From Myxocyprinus asiaticus (Eukaryota; Chordata; Actinopteri; Cypriniformes; Catostomidae), in NCBI RefSeq assembly GCF_019703515.2, contig NC_059373.1:12249281-12313280 (forward strand): a stretch of DNA of 64,000 nt, given 5' to 3'. A model generated the notes under the pieces. The model searched no databases, was not told the origin of the DNA, and saw only the letters and a program-made list of their open reading frames with translations. The position numbers and the translations under genes are program-made. Positions 46,120 through 56,620 of the stretch are shown piece after piece (positions within the stretch are counted from its first letter, which is position 1; every line of letters begins with the position of its first letter).

Positions 46120-47940
46120 GTAAGTGCTTCGATGTCCTTAGACTCAGCACAGACACGACATGGTGTGGCACCTCGAGGCCCGCCGTGAGTCCCCACCTGC
46201 CGGTACATCCAATGATGTTGTCCCTTTGGTCCCCCTTGCGCGGAAATTGGACGCATGGCTTGCGCTTTCCAATCCGTCGCGATGGCTGGTCCGGACCGTC
46301 CGACTCGGCTACGTGATTCAGTTCGCCAGGCGTCCACCCAGGTTCAGCTTTGTCCACTTCACCTTGGTGAAGGACGAAAACGCTGCTACCTTACACGGAG
46401 ATCGCTACCCTCCTACGTAAGGGCGCAATAGAACCTATCCCTCCAGCCGAGATGAAGAAGGAGTTTTACAGCCCCTAATTCATCGTACCGAAAAAAGGCG
46501 GTGGGTCGCGGCCTATCTTGGACCTGTGAGTTCTGAACTGGGCTTTACACAGACTCCCGTTCAAGATGCGGACGCAAAAACGCATTTTGGCGAGCGTCCG
46601 GCATCAAGATTGGTTCGCGGCGGTAGACCTGAAGGATGCGTACTTCCACGTCTCGATCCTTCCTCAACACAGACCCTTCCTGCGGTTTGCATTCGAGGGT
46701 CAGGCATATCAGTACAAGGTCCTCCCTTTCGGCCTGTCCCTGTCTCCTTGCATCTTCACGAAGGTCGCAGAGGCAGCCCTTTCCCCGCTAAGGGAGGTGG
46801 GCATTCGCTTTCTCAACTATCTCAATGACTGGCTAATCTTAGCTCACTCTCGGGACATGTTGTGCGCACACAGGGACTTGGTGCTCTCACACCTCAGCTG
46901 ACTAGGGCTTCGGGTCAACTGGGAAAATAGCAAGCTCCTCCTGGTTCAGAGCATCTCTTTTCTCGGTTTGGAGTTAGACTCTTTGACAGCGCGCCTCACG
47001 AACGAGCATGCCCAGTCGGTGTTGGTCTGTTTGAAGGCATTCAAACAGAAAACAGCGGTTCCACTGAAACATTTTCAGTGGCTCCTGGGGCATATGGCAT
47101 CCTCAGTGGTGGCCATCCCACTCAGGTTGATGCATGTGAGACCGCTTCAGCACTGGCTTCAGACTCGAATCCCGAGATGGGCATGGCGCCACGGGACACA
47201 TTGTGTGGTCATCACACCGGTCTGTCACCGTCTTTTCAGCCCTTGGACCGACCTCTCATTTCTACGGGCAGGTGTTCCCCTAGAACTGGTCTCCAGGCAT
47301 GTCGTGGTCACGACGGACACCTCCAAAATGGGCTGGGGTGCTGTTTGCAATGGGCACGCATCCACCGGCTTGTAGATGGGCCCGCGACTGTATTGGCAAT
47401 TCTTCTCGCCCTGTGGAGGTTTTGGCCATTGATCCAGGGCAAGCACGTGTTAGTTCAGACAGACAACATGGAAACGGTAGCATATGTCAACCACCAAGGC
47501 GGTCTGCGCTCTCATTGTATGTCACAACTCGCCCGCCATCTCCTCCTCTGGAGACAGCAGCACTTCAAGTCGCTGCGATCAACTCACATCCTGGGCGACA
47601 TCAACACTACAGCAGACGCGCTGTCATGATAGGTTACTCTCAGGGAAGAGTGGAGACTCCACCCTCAGGTGGTCCAGCTGATTTGGAGTCGATTCAAACA
47701 GGCACAGGTGCACCTGTTCACCTCCCAAGAATCCTCCCCACTGCACGCTCTGGTATGCCCTCGGCATAAATGCGCTGGCACACAGCTGGTCCCCTGGCAT
47801 GCGCAAATATGCGTTTCCCCCAGTGAGCCTACTTGCACACACCCTGTGCAAGGTCAGGGAGGACGAGGTGCATGTCGTCCTGGTAGCACCCTACTGGCCC
47901 ACCCAGGCGTGTTTCTCGGACCTCACGCTCCTTGCGATGT
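46120..47940 (+). pseudogene. DIRS RT / RNase H polyprotein (copy D)
   Basis: RT begins around LSNPSRWLVRTVRLGY and includes AVDLKDAYFHV with the first catalytic Asp, VLPFGLSLSP and LNYLNDWL, where the usual LDD is LND. Early frames are shifted (46380-46565) and a TGA at about 46902 ends the fingers-palm frame. The thumb and RNase H start follow (FLGLELDS-like, TTDTSKMGWG). A 25-bp deletion between two TTGG words at about 47390 removes the RNase H Glu segment (CFELL) and shifts the frame. The remaining TDNMETVAYVN and NTTADALS follow, and then the methyltransferase-like stretch with VHLF and VAPYWPTQ, more complete than in copy A. Confidence 0.87.
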
Positions 47941-48104
47941 CTGGGGGAGTGGCATGCAAATACCACTTGCCAATTTTCATTGGCCTTTTATCAAAGATCA
48001 GAGGTGTTTCGGGCTCCCAAGAGTGACCCCTAGTGTCACTACATCGACACAACGTCTCGTTCCCTCCATCAGGGAATGGAGGTTACACAAGTAACCATGA
48101 CGTT
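47941..48104. repeat. DIRS copy D right ITR with terminal extension
   Basis: Starts inside the ITR after the TATA box and ends with 'gaggttacacaagtaaccat', the inverse of the copy A left terminus. Confidence 0.9.
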
Positions 48105-48108
48105 ATAC

Positions 48109-48111
<3 letters not shown>

Positions 48112-48156
<45 letters not shown>
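48112..48156. repeat. (AT)n microsatellite, left of Tc1 element
   Basis: About 22 AT units that continue on the far side of the transposon at 49789. Confidence 0.95.
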
Positions 48157-48161
<5 letters not shown>

Positions 48162-48525
48162 CACAGTGCTGTGAAAAATAATTTCTTCTGTTTTTGTGTA
48201 TATCATACTAAATTGTTTCAAAAGTTCAAACAAAATCTAACATAAACAAAGGCAATCTGAGTAAACACAAAATACAGTTTTTAAATGATAATGTTATTTA
48301 TTGATGCAAAAAGTTATCCAATACCAACTGGACATGTATGAAAAAGTATTTGCCCCCTTAGTTACTAAATCCCCAAATCTATGATATTGTTTTCATAATG
48401 AGGTTCAGCTGGTCTAGACACACCCAGGTTTAATTACTGCCAGCCCTGTTCAATCAAATCAACACCTAAAAAGAACTTTTTCAGCAGCATGAAGTTGGCT
48501 AAAAGGTCTCACCCAGCAGCACACT

Positions 48526-49500
<975 letters not shown>

Positions 49501-49590
49501 ATGCTAAAGGTGGCACAACCAGCTATTAAGTTTACGGGGGCAGTTCGTTTTTCACATGGGTGATATAGGTAATGGATAACTTTTTTGCTT

Positions 49591-49592
<2 letters not shown>

Positions 49593-49657
<65 letters not shown>
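49593..49657. repeat. (AT)n microsatellite inside Tc1 element
   Basis: About 32 AT units next to the right inverted repeat. Confidence 0.95.
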
Positions 49658-49659
<2 letters not shown>

Positions 49660-49783
49660 TTGAAAACTGTATTTTGGTTTACTCAGGTTGCCTTTGTTTT
49701 ATGTTATATCTTGTTTGAAGATCTAAAACGATTTAGTATGAAAAATACACAAAATAGAAAAAAAAATACTTTTTTCACACCAC

Positions 49784-49788
<5 letters not shown>

Positions 49789-49834
<46 letters not shown>
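49789..49834. repeat. (AT)n microsatellite, right of Tc1 element
   Basis: About 23 AT units, probably the other half of the tract interrupted by the transposon. Confidence 0.95.
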
Positions 49835-49838
<4 letters not shown>

Positions 49839-50849
49839 TAGCTTTAAAATAGAATATGTTTTGTGTGAATTCTGTCCAATACTGTATAATGCTTGTGCTC
49901 CCAGGATAAGGGTATGTTTCGTGTCATTTTAATTGGAGGAAATTGTCACATGTATTTTATGAGTTGTAATTTTATACATTTTATTAATTACAAGTTTTGT
50001 GTTTAGTAATAATTTTACTGTCTAAAAGCTGTAAAGACTATAATAGACTTTTTAATGACTGATTCCCATTGTGTCAACTTAGTCCTTATAGAGTGACAAC
50101 TTACCCCACTATTGGGTCAAAAATGGTCAACATGAACTTTGAACTGTATCTTTTTTTCCTGTGCTATAATGGTGGAAATGTACAATATCTTTTTTTTTTT
50201 TTTTTTGTACTTTAAGGTATATGCCCATACAGAAATTGGATTTCAAAAAGGAAGCAACTCTGAGAAATATTTAATGGAGTAGGCACTTGTCTCTCATATT
50301 CCTCAAAGAAGGCAACTTTTGTAAAAAATCATTGAGAGATTTGGACCAAACAGATCACTAGGCCATAATACAATGGTTTGATCTTGACACTATGGCCAAG
50401 GCCTCACTCAAGTCCCTGTGCAATGTATCGTGGGCACCGTTCCTGCACCCCCCACCCCGACTGCTTGAGCCAAGCTCTGAAATATCATATCAAATCAATG
50501 CGGACAGAGGCAGTGAGGCGCCAGCTCCGCGACCGCTACGAGGTCAGCATGGCCGAAAACAGACATAACAAATGCAAATGCTAAACAGGGCTAAAGGTGA
50601 AGAATGGGTACGTCTCCTGAGCCCTGATGGAGTGATGTGAAACGGAGCTGTTCTCAGAAACGAGTCCAGGATGAATGTGCTATCGGCTGTGCTAATGGTG
50701 CTCGGGGAGGCAGATATCTGAGAACATCACCCAACTGTGGGCCTCTCAGAGATCAATCCATCCAGCTTCATCAAATAGAGAACAGTGATCATATCATGCA
50801 TCAACTAATGATGAATATTTCATCTATAAATACAAGGTTAAATTTGAAG
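49835..50849. other. Intergenic, candidate conserved island at 50340-50830
   Basis: The first 500 bases are AT-rich with a poly-T run near 50191-50207. 50340-50830 is complex and GC-balanced, with the octamer-like 'atgcaaatg'; it may be a conserved non-coding element. Confidence 0.3.
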
Positions 50850-50859
50850 ATCCAGAAAA

Positions 50860-51253
50860 CGGGGGGCCTGGGTAGCTCAGCGAGTAAAGTCGCTGACTAC
50901 CACCCCTGGAGTTGCAAGTTTGAATCCAGGGCCTGATGAGTGACTCCAGCCAGGTCTCCTCAGCAACCAAATTGGCCCGGTTGCTAGGAAAGGTAGAGTC
51001 ATATGGGGTAACCTCCTCGTGGTCACCATAATGTGGTTCTCGCTCTCAGTGGGATGCGTGGTGTGTTGTGCATGGATGCCGTGGAGAATAGCGTGATAAG
51101 ATGCGTTGATTGACGGTCTCAGACGTGGAAGCAACTGAGATTCATCCTCTGCCACCCAGATTGAGGCGAGTCACTATGCCACCACGAGGACTTAGAGCGC
51201 ATTGGGAATTGGGCATTCCAAATTAGGGAGAAAAGAGGAGAAAGAAAAAAAAA
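50860..51253 (+). mobile_element. tRNA-derived SINE with 10-bp TSD
   Basis: The pol III head has an A box (ggtagctcagcgagtaaa, about 50871) and a B box (aagtttgaatcc, 50916-50927). A body of the kind common in cyprinids follows ('ggtctcctcagcaaccaaat', 'cctcctcgtggtcaccataa') and then an A-rich tail. ATCCAGAAAA flanks it at 50850-50859 and 51254-51263, showing LINE-type insertion. Compared with the family as I recall it, about 50 bases after 'gaatagcgtg' are missing. It is not a tRNA gene. Confidence 0.9.
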
Positions 51254-51275
51254 ATCCAGAAAATGGGTTCATTTG

Positions 51276-51345
51276 GTGAGCATCTTGGGGGCCCTAAGCA
51301 GATTTTCAAAATGGGGCCCCCCTATCTACAAATGCACCTATCCAA
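51276..51345. repeat. 'gggggccctaagcag' repeat end
   Basis: Contains GGGGGCCCTAAGCAGATTTT and GGGGCCCCCC. A related GC-rich terminus, 'gcagggccggcactg', occurs at about 52682-52697, so the two may be the ends of one decayed hAT-like element with later insertions between them. Confidence 0.4.
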
Positions 51346-51699
51346 CATCACTAACTAAGCAAGTTTTAATTGTACATATAAAAAAGTCTATTTATTTAAA
51401 AGCATAAAGCTTAAAAATGCAAAACTATCAACTGTAGTTTATCAGCACAGGTATACAGTAAATGCTTCAGAAGCACAAAAAAAGAAAGAAAAAACTAAAC
51501 AAAAACAAATCTCATGCTCAAATTTATAAATATATTTAATGAAATTCTGTGGTAATGAATAATAACTAATTAAATTACCAAATTAAGGTGTGGTAAGCTA
51601 CAGTAGATGATATTTACACTTACTGTAAATAGTGGCATATGCTATTTGCACACTGGTGTATAATAAACAGTAAATAATCTAACAACATGAGTGTATGTA

Positions 51700-51870
51700 G
51701 TATGAGTGTAACCAGTCCTGTTTGACCCTCTCTGAGCGAGATTTGAACTGGGGTCTCCAGCATGGGAGGTGGGTGCGCTGACGAAGAGGCTAAAGGCTAC
51801 AACCTCCTGCATCAGTCGCTAGTGTGCCTCCTGAGGCCAGGGGAGTGAGATTTACACATTCCGCACAACT
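51700..51870 (-). repeat. tRNA-like SINE fragment
   Basis: The minus strand reads 'tagcctcttcgtcagcgcac', then 'ctcccatgctggagacccca' and GTTCAAATCTC: an A-box-like and a good B-box region of tRNA length, followed by 'aacaggactggttaca', a phrase known from fish repeats. Base pairing is too poor for a real tRNA. Confidence 0.5.
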
Positions 51871-52370
51871 ATCATGTACCAGCTGGCTCCCATTACATAC
51901 AGTAAGTATTGTGACAGAACTTAACTACATCGCTGGCAATAGGAAGAAACACACCTTATGTGTCATGTAATGGTACCTTGTCAATGCTGTCTTTAAATGC
52001 TGAGCGAGGCTTAAGAGAGAGCAGTCTCTTCAGGTCCAGCAAACGGGTAACTGAGTCAGAGGCATGACCCTCGCTTTTCACTGGCCTGTAAGACGCCAAG
52101 CTGCTGGAAAAAGCTGCCAACCATGCATTCCAGACCGGGAAATGCATGCGTGCGCCCGTCCACCCCCTTCCCTTCACTACCTAACCTTTGGTGAGCCCTC
52201 CAATCACGACGAGAACACCACGTTTATCTTCAGTGATACCACACTCCCCGTAGATGTTTTATTTACACTTTTTGTATTAATTTTTATTTAAAATAAATGA
52301 CTTTCTGGTAGCATGCACAGCCACTGTCTGTCTTTGCTTACATGGATTTATAAAGGGAGAATAGTGAAAT
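51871..52370. other. Intergenic spacer
   Basis: Nothing recognised. Small frames of about 75 codons on both strands overlap at 51956-52291 and show no family features. Confidence 0.3.
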
Positions 52371-52374
52371 TGGC

Positions 52375-52445
52375 AAAAGGTGGACTTGAACCTGGATTGC
52401 CCATGCAACTAATTAGCTGTCTTACTAATGTCACTACATGAGATA
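52375..52445 (-). repeat. tRNA-like repeat fragment
   Basis: The minus strand contains GGTTCAAGTCCACC (B box). The flank resembles 37195-37285, so both may belong to one SINE family. Weak. Confidence 0.3.
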
Positions 52446-52619
52446 TTAGGTTAAAAATGTCAAATTCACATAATTGTCTCTCCACGTCTTTTCTTCAAAG
52501 TATGTGTAATATTTTTAATAGATTTTACAGGTTCTATCGGACTGTTGGCGTGTATATAGCTGAGCTGTGTGCCCAGTGCTATTCACACTTATTCCAAATA
52601 ATTATTTGGCTATACTGAA

Positions 52620-52697
52620 CACGTGGTAGGGGGGCCCCTGGTGGCCGCAGGGCCCTATGCAACCGCATATGTCGCTTAATAGGCAGGGCCGGCACTG
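52620..52697. repeat. GC-rich hAT-like repeat end
   Basis: 'ggggggcccctggtggccgc' ... 'gcagggccggcactg' is a terminus I recognise from dispersed fish repeats. Confidence 0.45.
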
Positions 52698-52773
52698 ATG
52701 ACATTAAAAACAAATGTTACCAAAGATACACAGAACAGAATAAGTTTCCACAAAACAATTCTATCTCAGTGTC

Positions 52774-52774
<1 letters not shown>

Positions 52775-52807
<33 letters not shown>

Positions 52808-52834
52808 GTCTGTCTGTCTGTCTGTCTGTCTGTC
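52775..52834. repeat. (CTAT)n(CTGT)n microsatellite
   Basis: About eight CTAT units followed by about seven CTGT units. Confidence 0.95.
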
Positions 52835-53330
52835 CTCATTATAAATGCTTTAGAGTCAAAGAATGTCTTAGAATTTCTACATTTATTTTTTCTCTCGAAA
52901 TGACCCCTTCATATGACATTAGTCACACACCTCAGATGTCAACAGTGCATGCTGTTCTGCTGAATAAAGTTACACTGTCTTAAAAAAAAAGAGAGTTGAT
53001 GGGTTTTCAAACAAATTGATTTAATGACAGAAGAAAAGCAGTGCGTACACTGACTTGTATGACCTCTGATGGAACAGTCAGTGCTGGATGAAGACAAGCA
53101 GAAGTGGAGGTTTCTATAAGTGCCTGGCTTTATTTAAATACCACACTAACAATGATGGTGGGGACAGAATTAAAGGGTGGAATTAAACTCTAAGTAAAGT
53201 CAAGGAAAAAATAAACGTATTAAACTATGAAGATGTAATTCGAAAAAACTGGGAATTATTGGGTTATTCTTTCTATAATACATTTTTTTTTTATGAATCA
53301 TATATTTTATATAGTATAAAAGGTGAAATG
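52835..53330. other. AT-rich intergenic spacer
   Basis: No repeat or coding feature recognised. Confidence 0.35.
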
Positions 53331-53334
53331 CGTA

Positions 53335-53545
53335 ATATTCTGCCTCATTATGCCCAAAATTGATGACTGTTTTCAGGTTTCAACAACACTCCCCCTGTCT
53401 GCCATTAGTCAAAAACATATAGCCCCGCCCCAATCACACGCCATTGGTTGATCCAATGTTGCCATATTAGGCTGGTCGGAATACTCAAACAGATTGAGCA
53501 ATTTTGAGAATAGCACAACAGAGCATTCACAGTTTTGGAGAGACT
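53335..53545. repeat. Dispersed repeat related to 33400-33665
   Basis: Shares 'cactccccctgtctgccatt', 'atagccccgccccaat' and 'gattgagcaattttgag'-type phrases with the copy at 33.5 kb and more weakly with 19370-19465. Confidence 0.5.
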
Positions 53546-55466
53546 CAACATACGAATCGCTTACTTATAGTTGTATCTTCATATTAGGCTATCCACCTTT
53601 TTCCTGACTTCTCCATGGAAGGCGCCATTGCGGCGAGAGTCTTCCTCTCGGATGCTCCACACTTCCGCTTAGTTGTTGTTATCAGCTAGACTAACGTTAC
53701 TGGTGATGGCGAGCAGCTAAATGTCTGGATAATTATGTGCTGTTATAGGGTGTTATAACAACTACAGGTGACTTAAAGACTACTGGAAAATGAATGTCAC
53801 AACGATAAGCCCCCCAAAAGCTGCCAATGCTGAAACATTCCGAGTCGAACCAGATTTAATAATCAGAGGTTGCATTAAACTAATTCTTCGTCACTTGCCT
53901 TTTTAAAAAAACATTGACAGATAATTCCAAATAATGTCCGATAACAAAGATGAAAAACATTTAAACCAAGCCTTTGTTTTATTAATCATCTTTACAAGGT
54001 TCATATCTCATGTCACGCTGTGAGTGTATGTGAATGAGGGAGAGACCAAGTTGTTCTTGGCAGAGTGTGCGAGAAAATAATTCTCTTGTTAATGCAGAAA
54101 TAATGCAAAGGGATGTGCCTCAAATCTGAAGATTTTTAAATGGAACCTATTATGACCATAAGTCCTCTTTTCATGGATGTTTCCTCTTTTTTCGAACCTT
54201 CAAAAGTGACCAGTCGGGAATTCTAGATTCCCTCAATATCCACGATTTGGCTGTTTTCATATTGAACTGCTCAACAAATTAAATCTAGCGCATCATATAC
54301 GTGAATTCTCTCTCTCTCTGCGTGCTGTATGTCTGTCTCTCTCTCTTTTACACACACACATACAGGGTGCATGCAGAGAACCAAGTAACTTTAGGGATTG
54401 CCATCGAAACCTAATGTCCACATGCTCACACCTTTAGTGAGAAAGGGATTTACGTTAAGTAAACACAGACTGTTCACTCGTTTTTGACTGTTGTTAGTGA
54501 TATTTCAGTACTTAGCAATGGGAATAAACTGCGAAGCAGAAGTCTCTAACATCCACATTGGAAGAACACGCTAAGCACAATGGGTAATTTCGCTGCCTGT
54601 GAAAAAGGTGGATAGTAGGATAGGAAAAAGCATTTTAAAATCGAAAAAATACATACTTTTAAAGCTGAGGCCAAATTCATTATCTTTCTCATGAAAAATT
54701 AATAAAAAACTCTCATTTGAAAAGTAATTAAAAAAATTATTAAAATTATTACATTTAAATAATGACTTTTCTCAAACTGTTCACTAGTGTAGAAACTCAC
54801 AACAAATTGCTTTATTTTATACCACCTTCTCTTTCCAGGAGGATGGAGGAAGGGTATGAGGGGGATGGAATGATAGAGGGAGGGAGAGTATCAGGTGTGA
54901 GCTTGTGCTTGGCTGGCCCCAGGTACTCTTCTCTCGCTGCGGGGCCAGCTATTATTATTAACATCATTTGTCTGTATCATTCGCCCGGCACCTTTGCTTT
55001 CAGCCGGCGCTATGAAGACGACATGTTAATAAACGAGTACAGCCGCCACTCTGCCATCCGACCTGCTCCTCATCTGCCGTTCCCATGCATCCCTTACCCC
55101 CCTCCCCTTCCCCACATCCCCAAAAGGGACAGAATGCCGATTTATTTTCCAGCAGGCTCCCCACTCCATTGTTGTTTGCACTAAAGGGGACAAATTCAAT
55201 TCATTCTTATGACAAGGATACACTGATACAGGAAAGAAAGAGGTAGAGGAGGGGGGTGGGATGAAGAAAAACACTGCCCAGGAGGGAACAAATATATAAA
55301 AAAAAATATTTTTTTAAAGTTGCTGAATTAGAGGTATCACATATGGAAGACAAGGAAAGAAAGGTGGAAAGTGGACGGTGGGTTGAGGAAGATGGATACA
55401 CTGGTTGTGTTTCCTAGAAGCCGATTGATGTGGTGGGCTGATATTGTGGTCTCGGTGAACATGGTC
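53546..55466. other. Intergenic, candidate conserved island at 54840-55180
   Basis: 54840-55180 is the most striking non-repetitive island: 'ggccagctattattattaac', 'tttcagccggcgctatgaag' and other high-complexity blocks. A 140-codon open frame runs through it (54762-55184), but it lacks recognisable domains, so I do not call a gene. The rest is AT-rich. Confidence 0.3.
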
Positions 55467-55474
55467 ATCTAGAG

Positions 55475-55666
55475 CAGTGGTTCTCAAGCAAGTCCTGGAG
55501 ACCCTCAACATTACACATTTTGGATATCTCCTCAACCAAACATACCTGATTCAACTAATCAGCTCGTTGGTGGAGACTCCAATATTTAAATTGGGTGTGT
55601 CAGAAAAGGGCGATATGCAAAATGTGCAGTGCTGGGGGCTCTCCAGGACCAGTTTGAGAACCACTG
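55475..55666. mobile_element. hAT-type MITE with 8-bp TSD ATCTAGAG
   Basis: CAGTGGTTCTCAA and TTTGAGAACCACTG are the inverted ends. ATCTAGAG lies just outside both (55467-55474 and 55667-55674). 192 bp, noncoding. A very common fish hAT derivative. Confidence 0.93.
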
Positions 55667-55674
55667 ATCTAGAG

Positions 55675-55985
55675 TACAGATGAAAAAGCTGTCTGCACTT
55701 AAACCTACCTCAGACTGGGAGTCTTTTGCTCCTAGAACAAATATGACTTAACAAAAACAAACATTGTTGCTGGGTCAAAGCTCTTTGATAGTGAACAGCA
55801 CCAACTAGATGAAGTTCGATGAAACTGGATTGAATGAGACCCTAAACGACAGATTGTGTGGTCTGTACATACTGACCTCTGTGAGCTGTTCAGGTGCTCT
55901 GCGGTTCTGCCTTTAACCCACTGCATTTGCTCTCCTCAGCACAGTCTGACAAGCCCATTAAGCTATTCCAGGCCTAAACCTGGTA
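55675..55985. other. Intergenic spacer
   Basis: Nothing recognised. Confidence 0.35.
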
Positions 55986-55989
55986 CACC

Positions 55990-56620
55990 ATCAGGGATGG
56001 GAATCGTAAGGAATTTAACGATTCTGAATATAATGGTTCCATTAACGATTGTTACTTTTGAGGAATAAATATTAATGTTTGTTCAGGAATTGGGCTACAC
56101 AAGTCACATCCTATGTTTTGTGCTGTAGATTCAAAAGAACCAGCTAATAAGAGTAATTTGCTCTAGAATTGGACTACACTGGTGCCGCTGCTTGCTCTGG
56201 CTTAAGATTCAAGAGAAACAGCTAATTAGAGCTATTACTGAACCACACTGGACACGTTGTATGTTTCACGCTGTTCATTCAAAAGAACTACTGTAGTTAA
56301 TAAGGGTATAACTCATTCTGGAACTGGACTTCACTGGTCATACTGTGTGTTTTGAGTAGATTCAGAAGTACCTGCTCATAAGATTTATTTGGGGATCTGA
56401 CGACACTAGTCACACTGTGTGTTTTGTGCTGAATATTCAGCAGAGGGGCAGTGCTGCCACTTAATACCACAGCAGAATATATTGTTAGTATGATGTTCCA
56501 TCCGCAGCTATGCACAACAGGAACAGTTAACAGAACCGAAAGTCCCAAAAATCATATGGCTCCAATATTGTTTTTTAAAAATGGAACCGGTTCCAAATAA
56601 AGAAAAGTTCACAGTTCTCA
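55990..56620. mobile_element. Decayed hAT-like MITE with internal tandem repeat
   Basis: Left end CAGGGATGGGAATCG and right-side 'ggaaccggttccaaataaag' are hallmarks of a widespread fish hAT MITE, although the exact right terminus is lost. Between 56085 and 56440 about five degenerate units of 65-80 bases repeat ('attcaaaagaaccagctaat ... ggactacactggtcacactg'). Confidence 0.6.

Larger units (their letters stand above)
43949..48104 (+). mobile_element. DIRS-type retrotransposon, copy D, internally deleted
   Basis: Both termini are present: GTTCCCTATCTG at the left and 'gtaaccatgacGTT' at the right, each next to GTT. The interior holds gag, RT, RNase H and the methyltransferase-like segment. 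A deletion joins the latter at about 47938 to the right ITR at 47941, sharing ATGTCT with the expected ITR sequence, so recombinase and ICR are gone. Without them it could not circularise or integrate by itself. Confidence 0.92.

Noticed and set aside
49585..49932. 115-codon frame rich in Ile-Tyr
   Set aside because: Created by (AT)n tracts at the end of the Tc1 element.
50860..50935. Possible tRNA gene
   Set aside because: A and B boxes are present but the sequence is the head of a SINE with a body, A-rich tail and target duplication.
52775..52834. CRISPR-like repeat array
   Set aside because: Tetranucleotide microsatellite without spacers; the organism is a eukaryote.
54762..55184. 140-codon open frame as a host exon
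   Set aside because: No recognisable protein family; the interest of the stretch is better explained as possible non-coding conservation.
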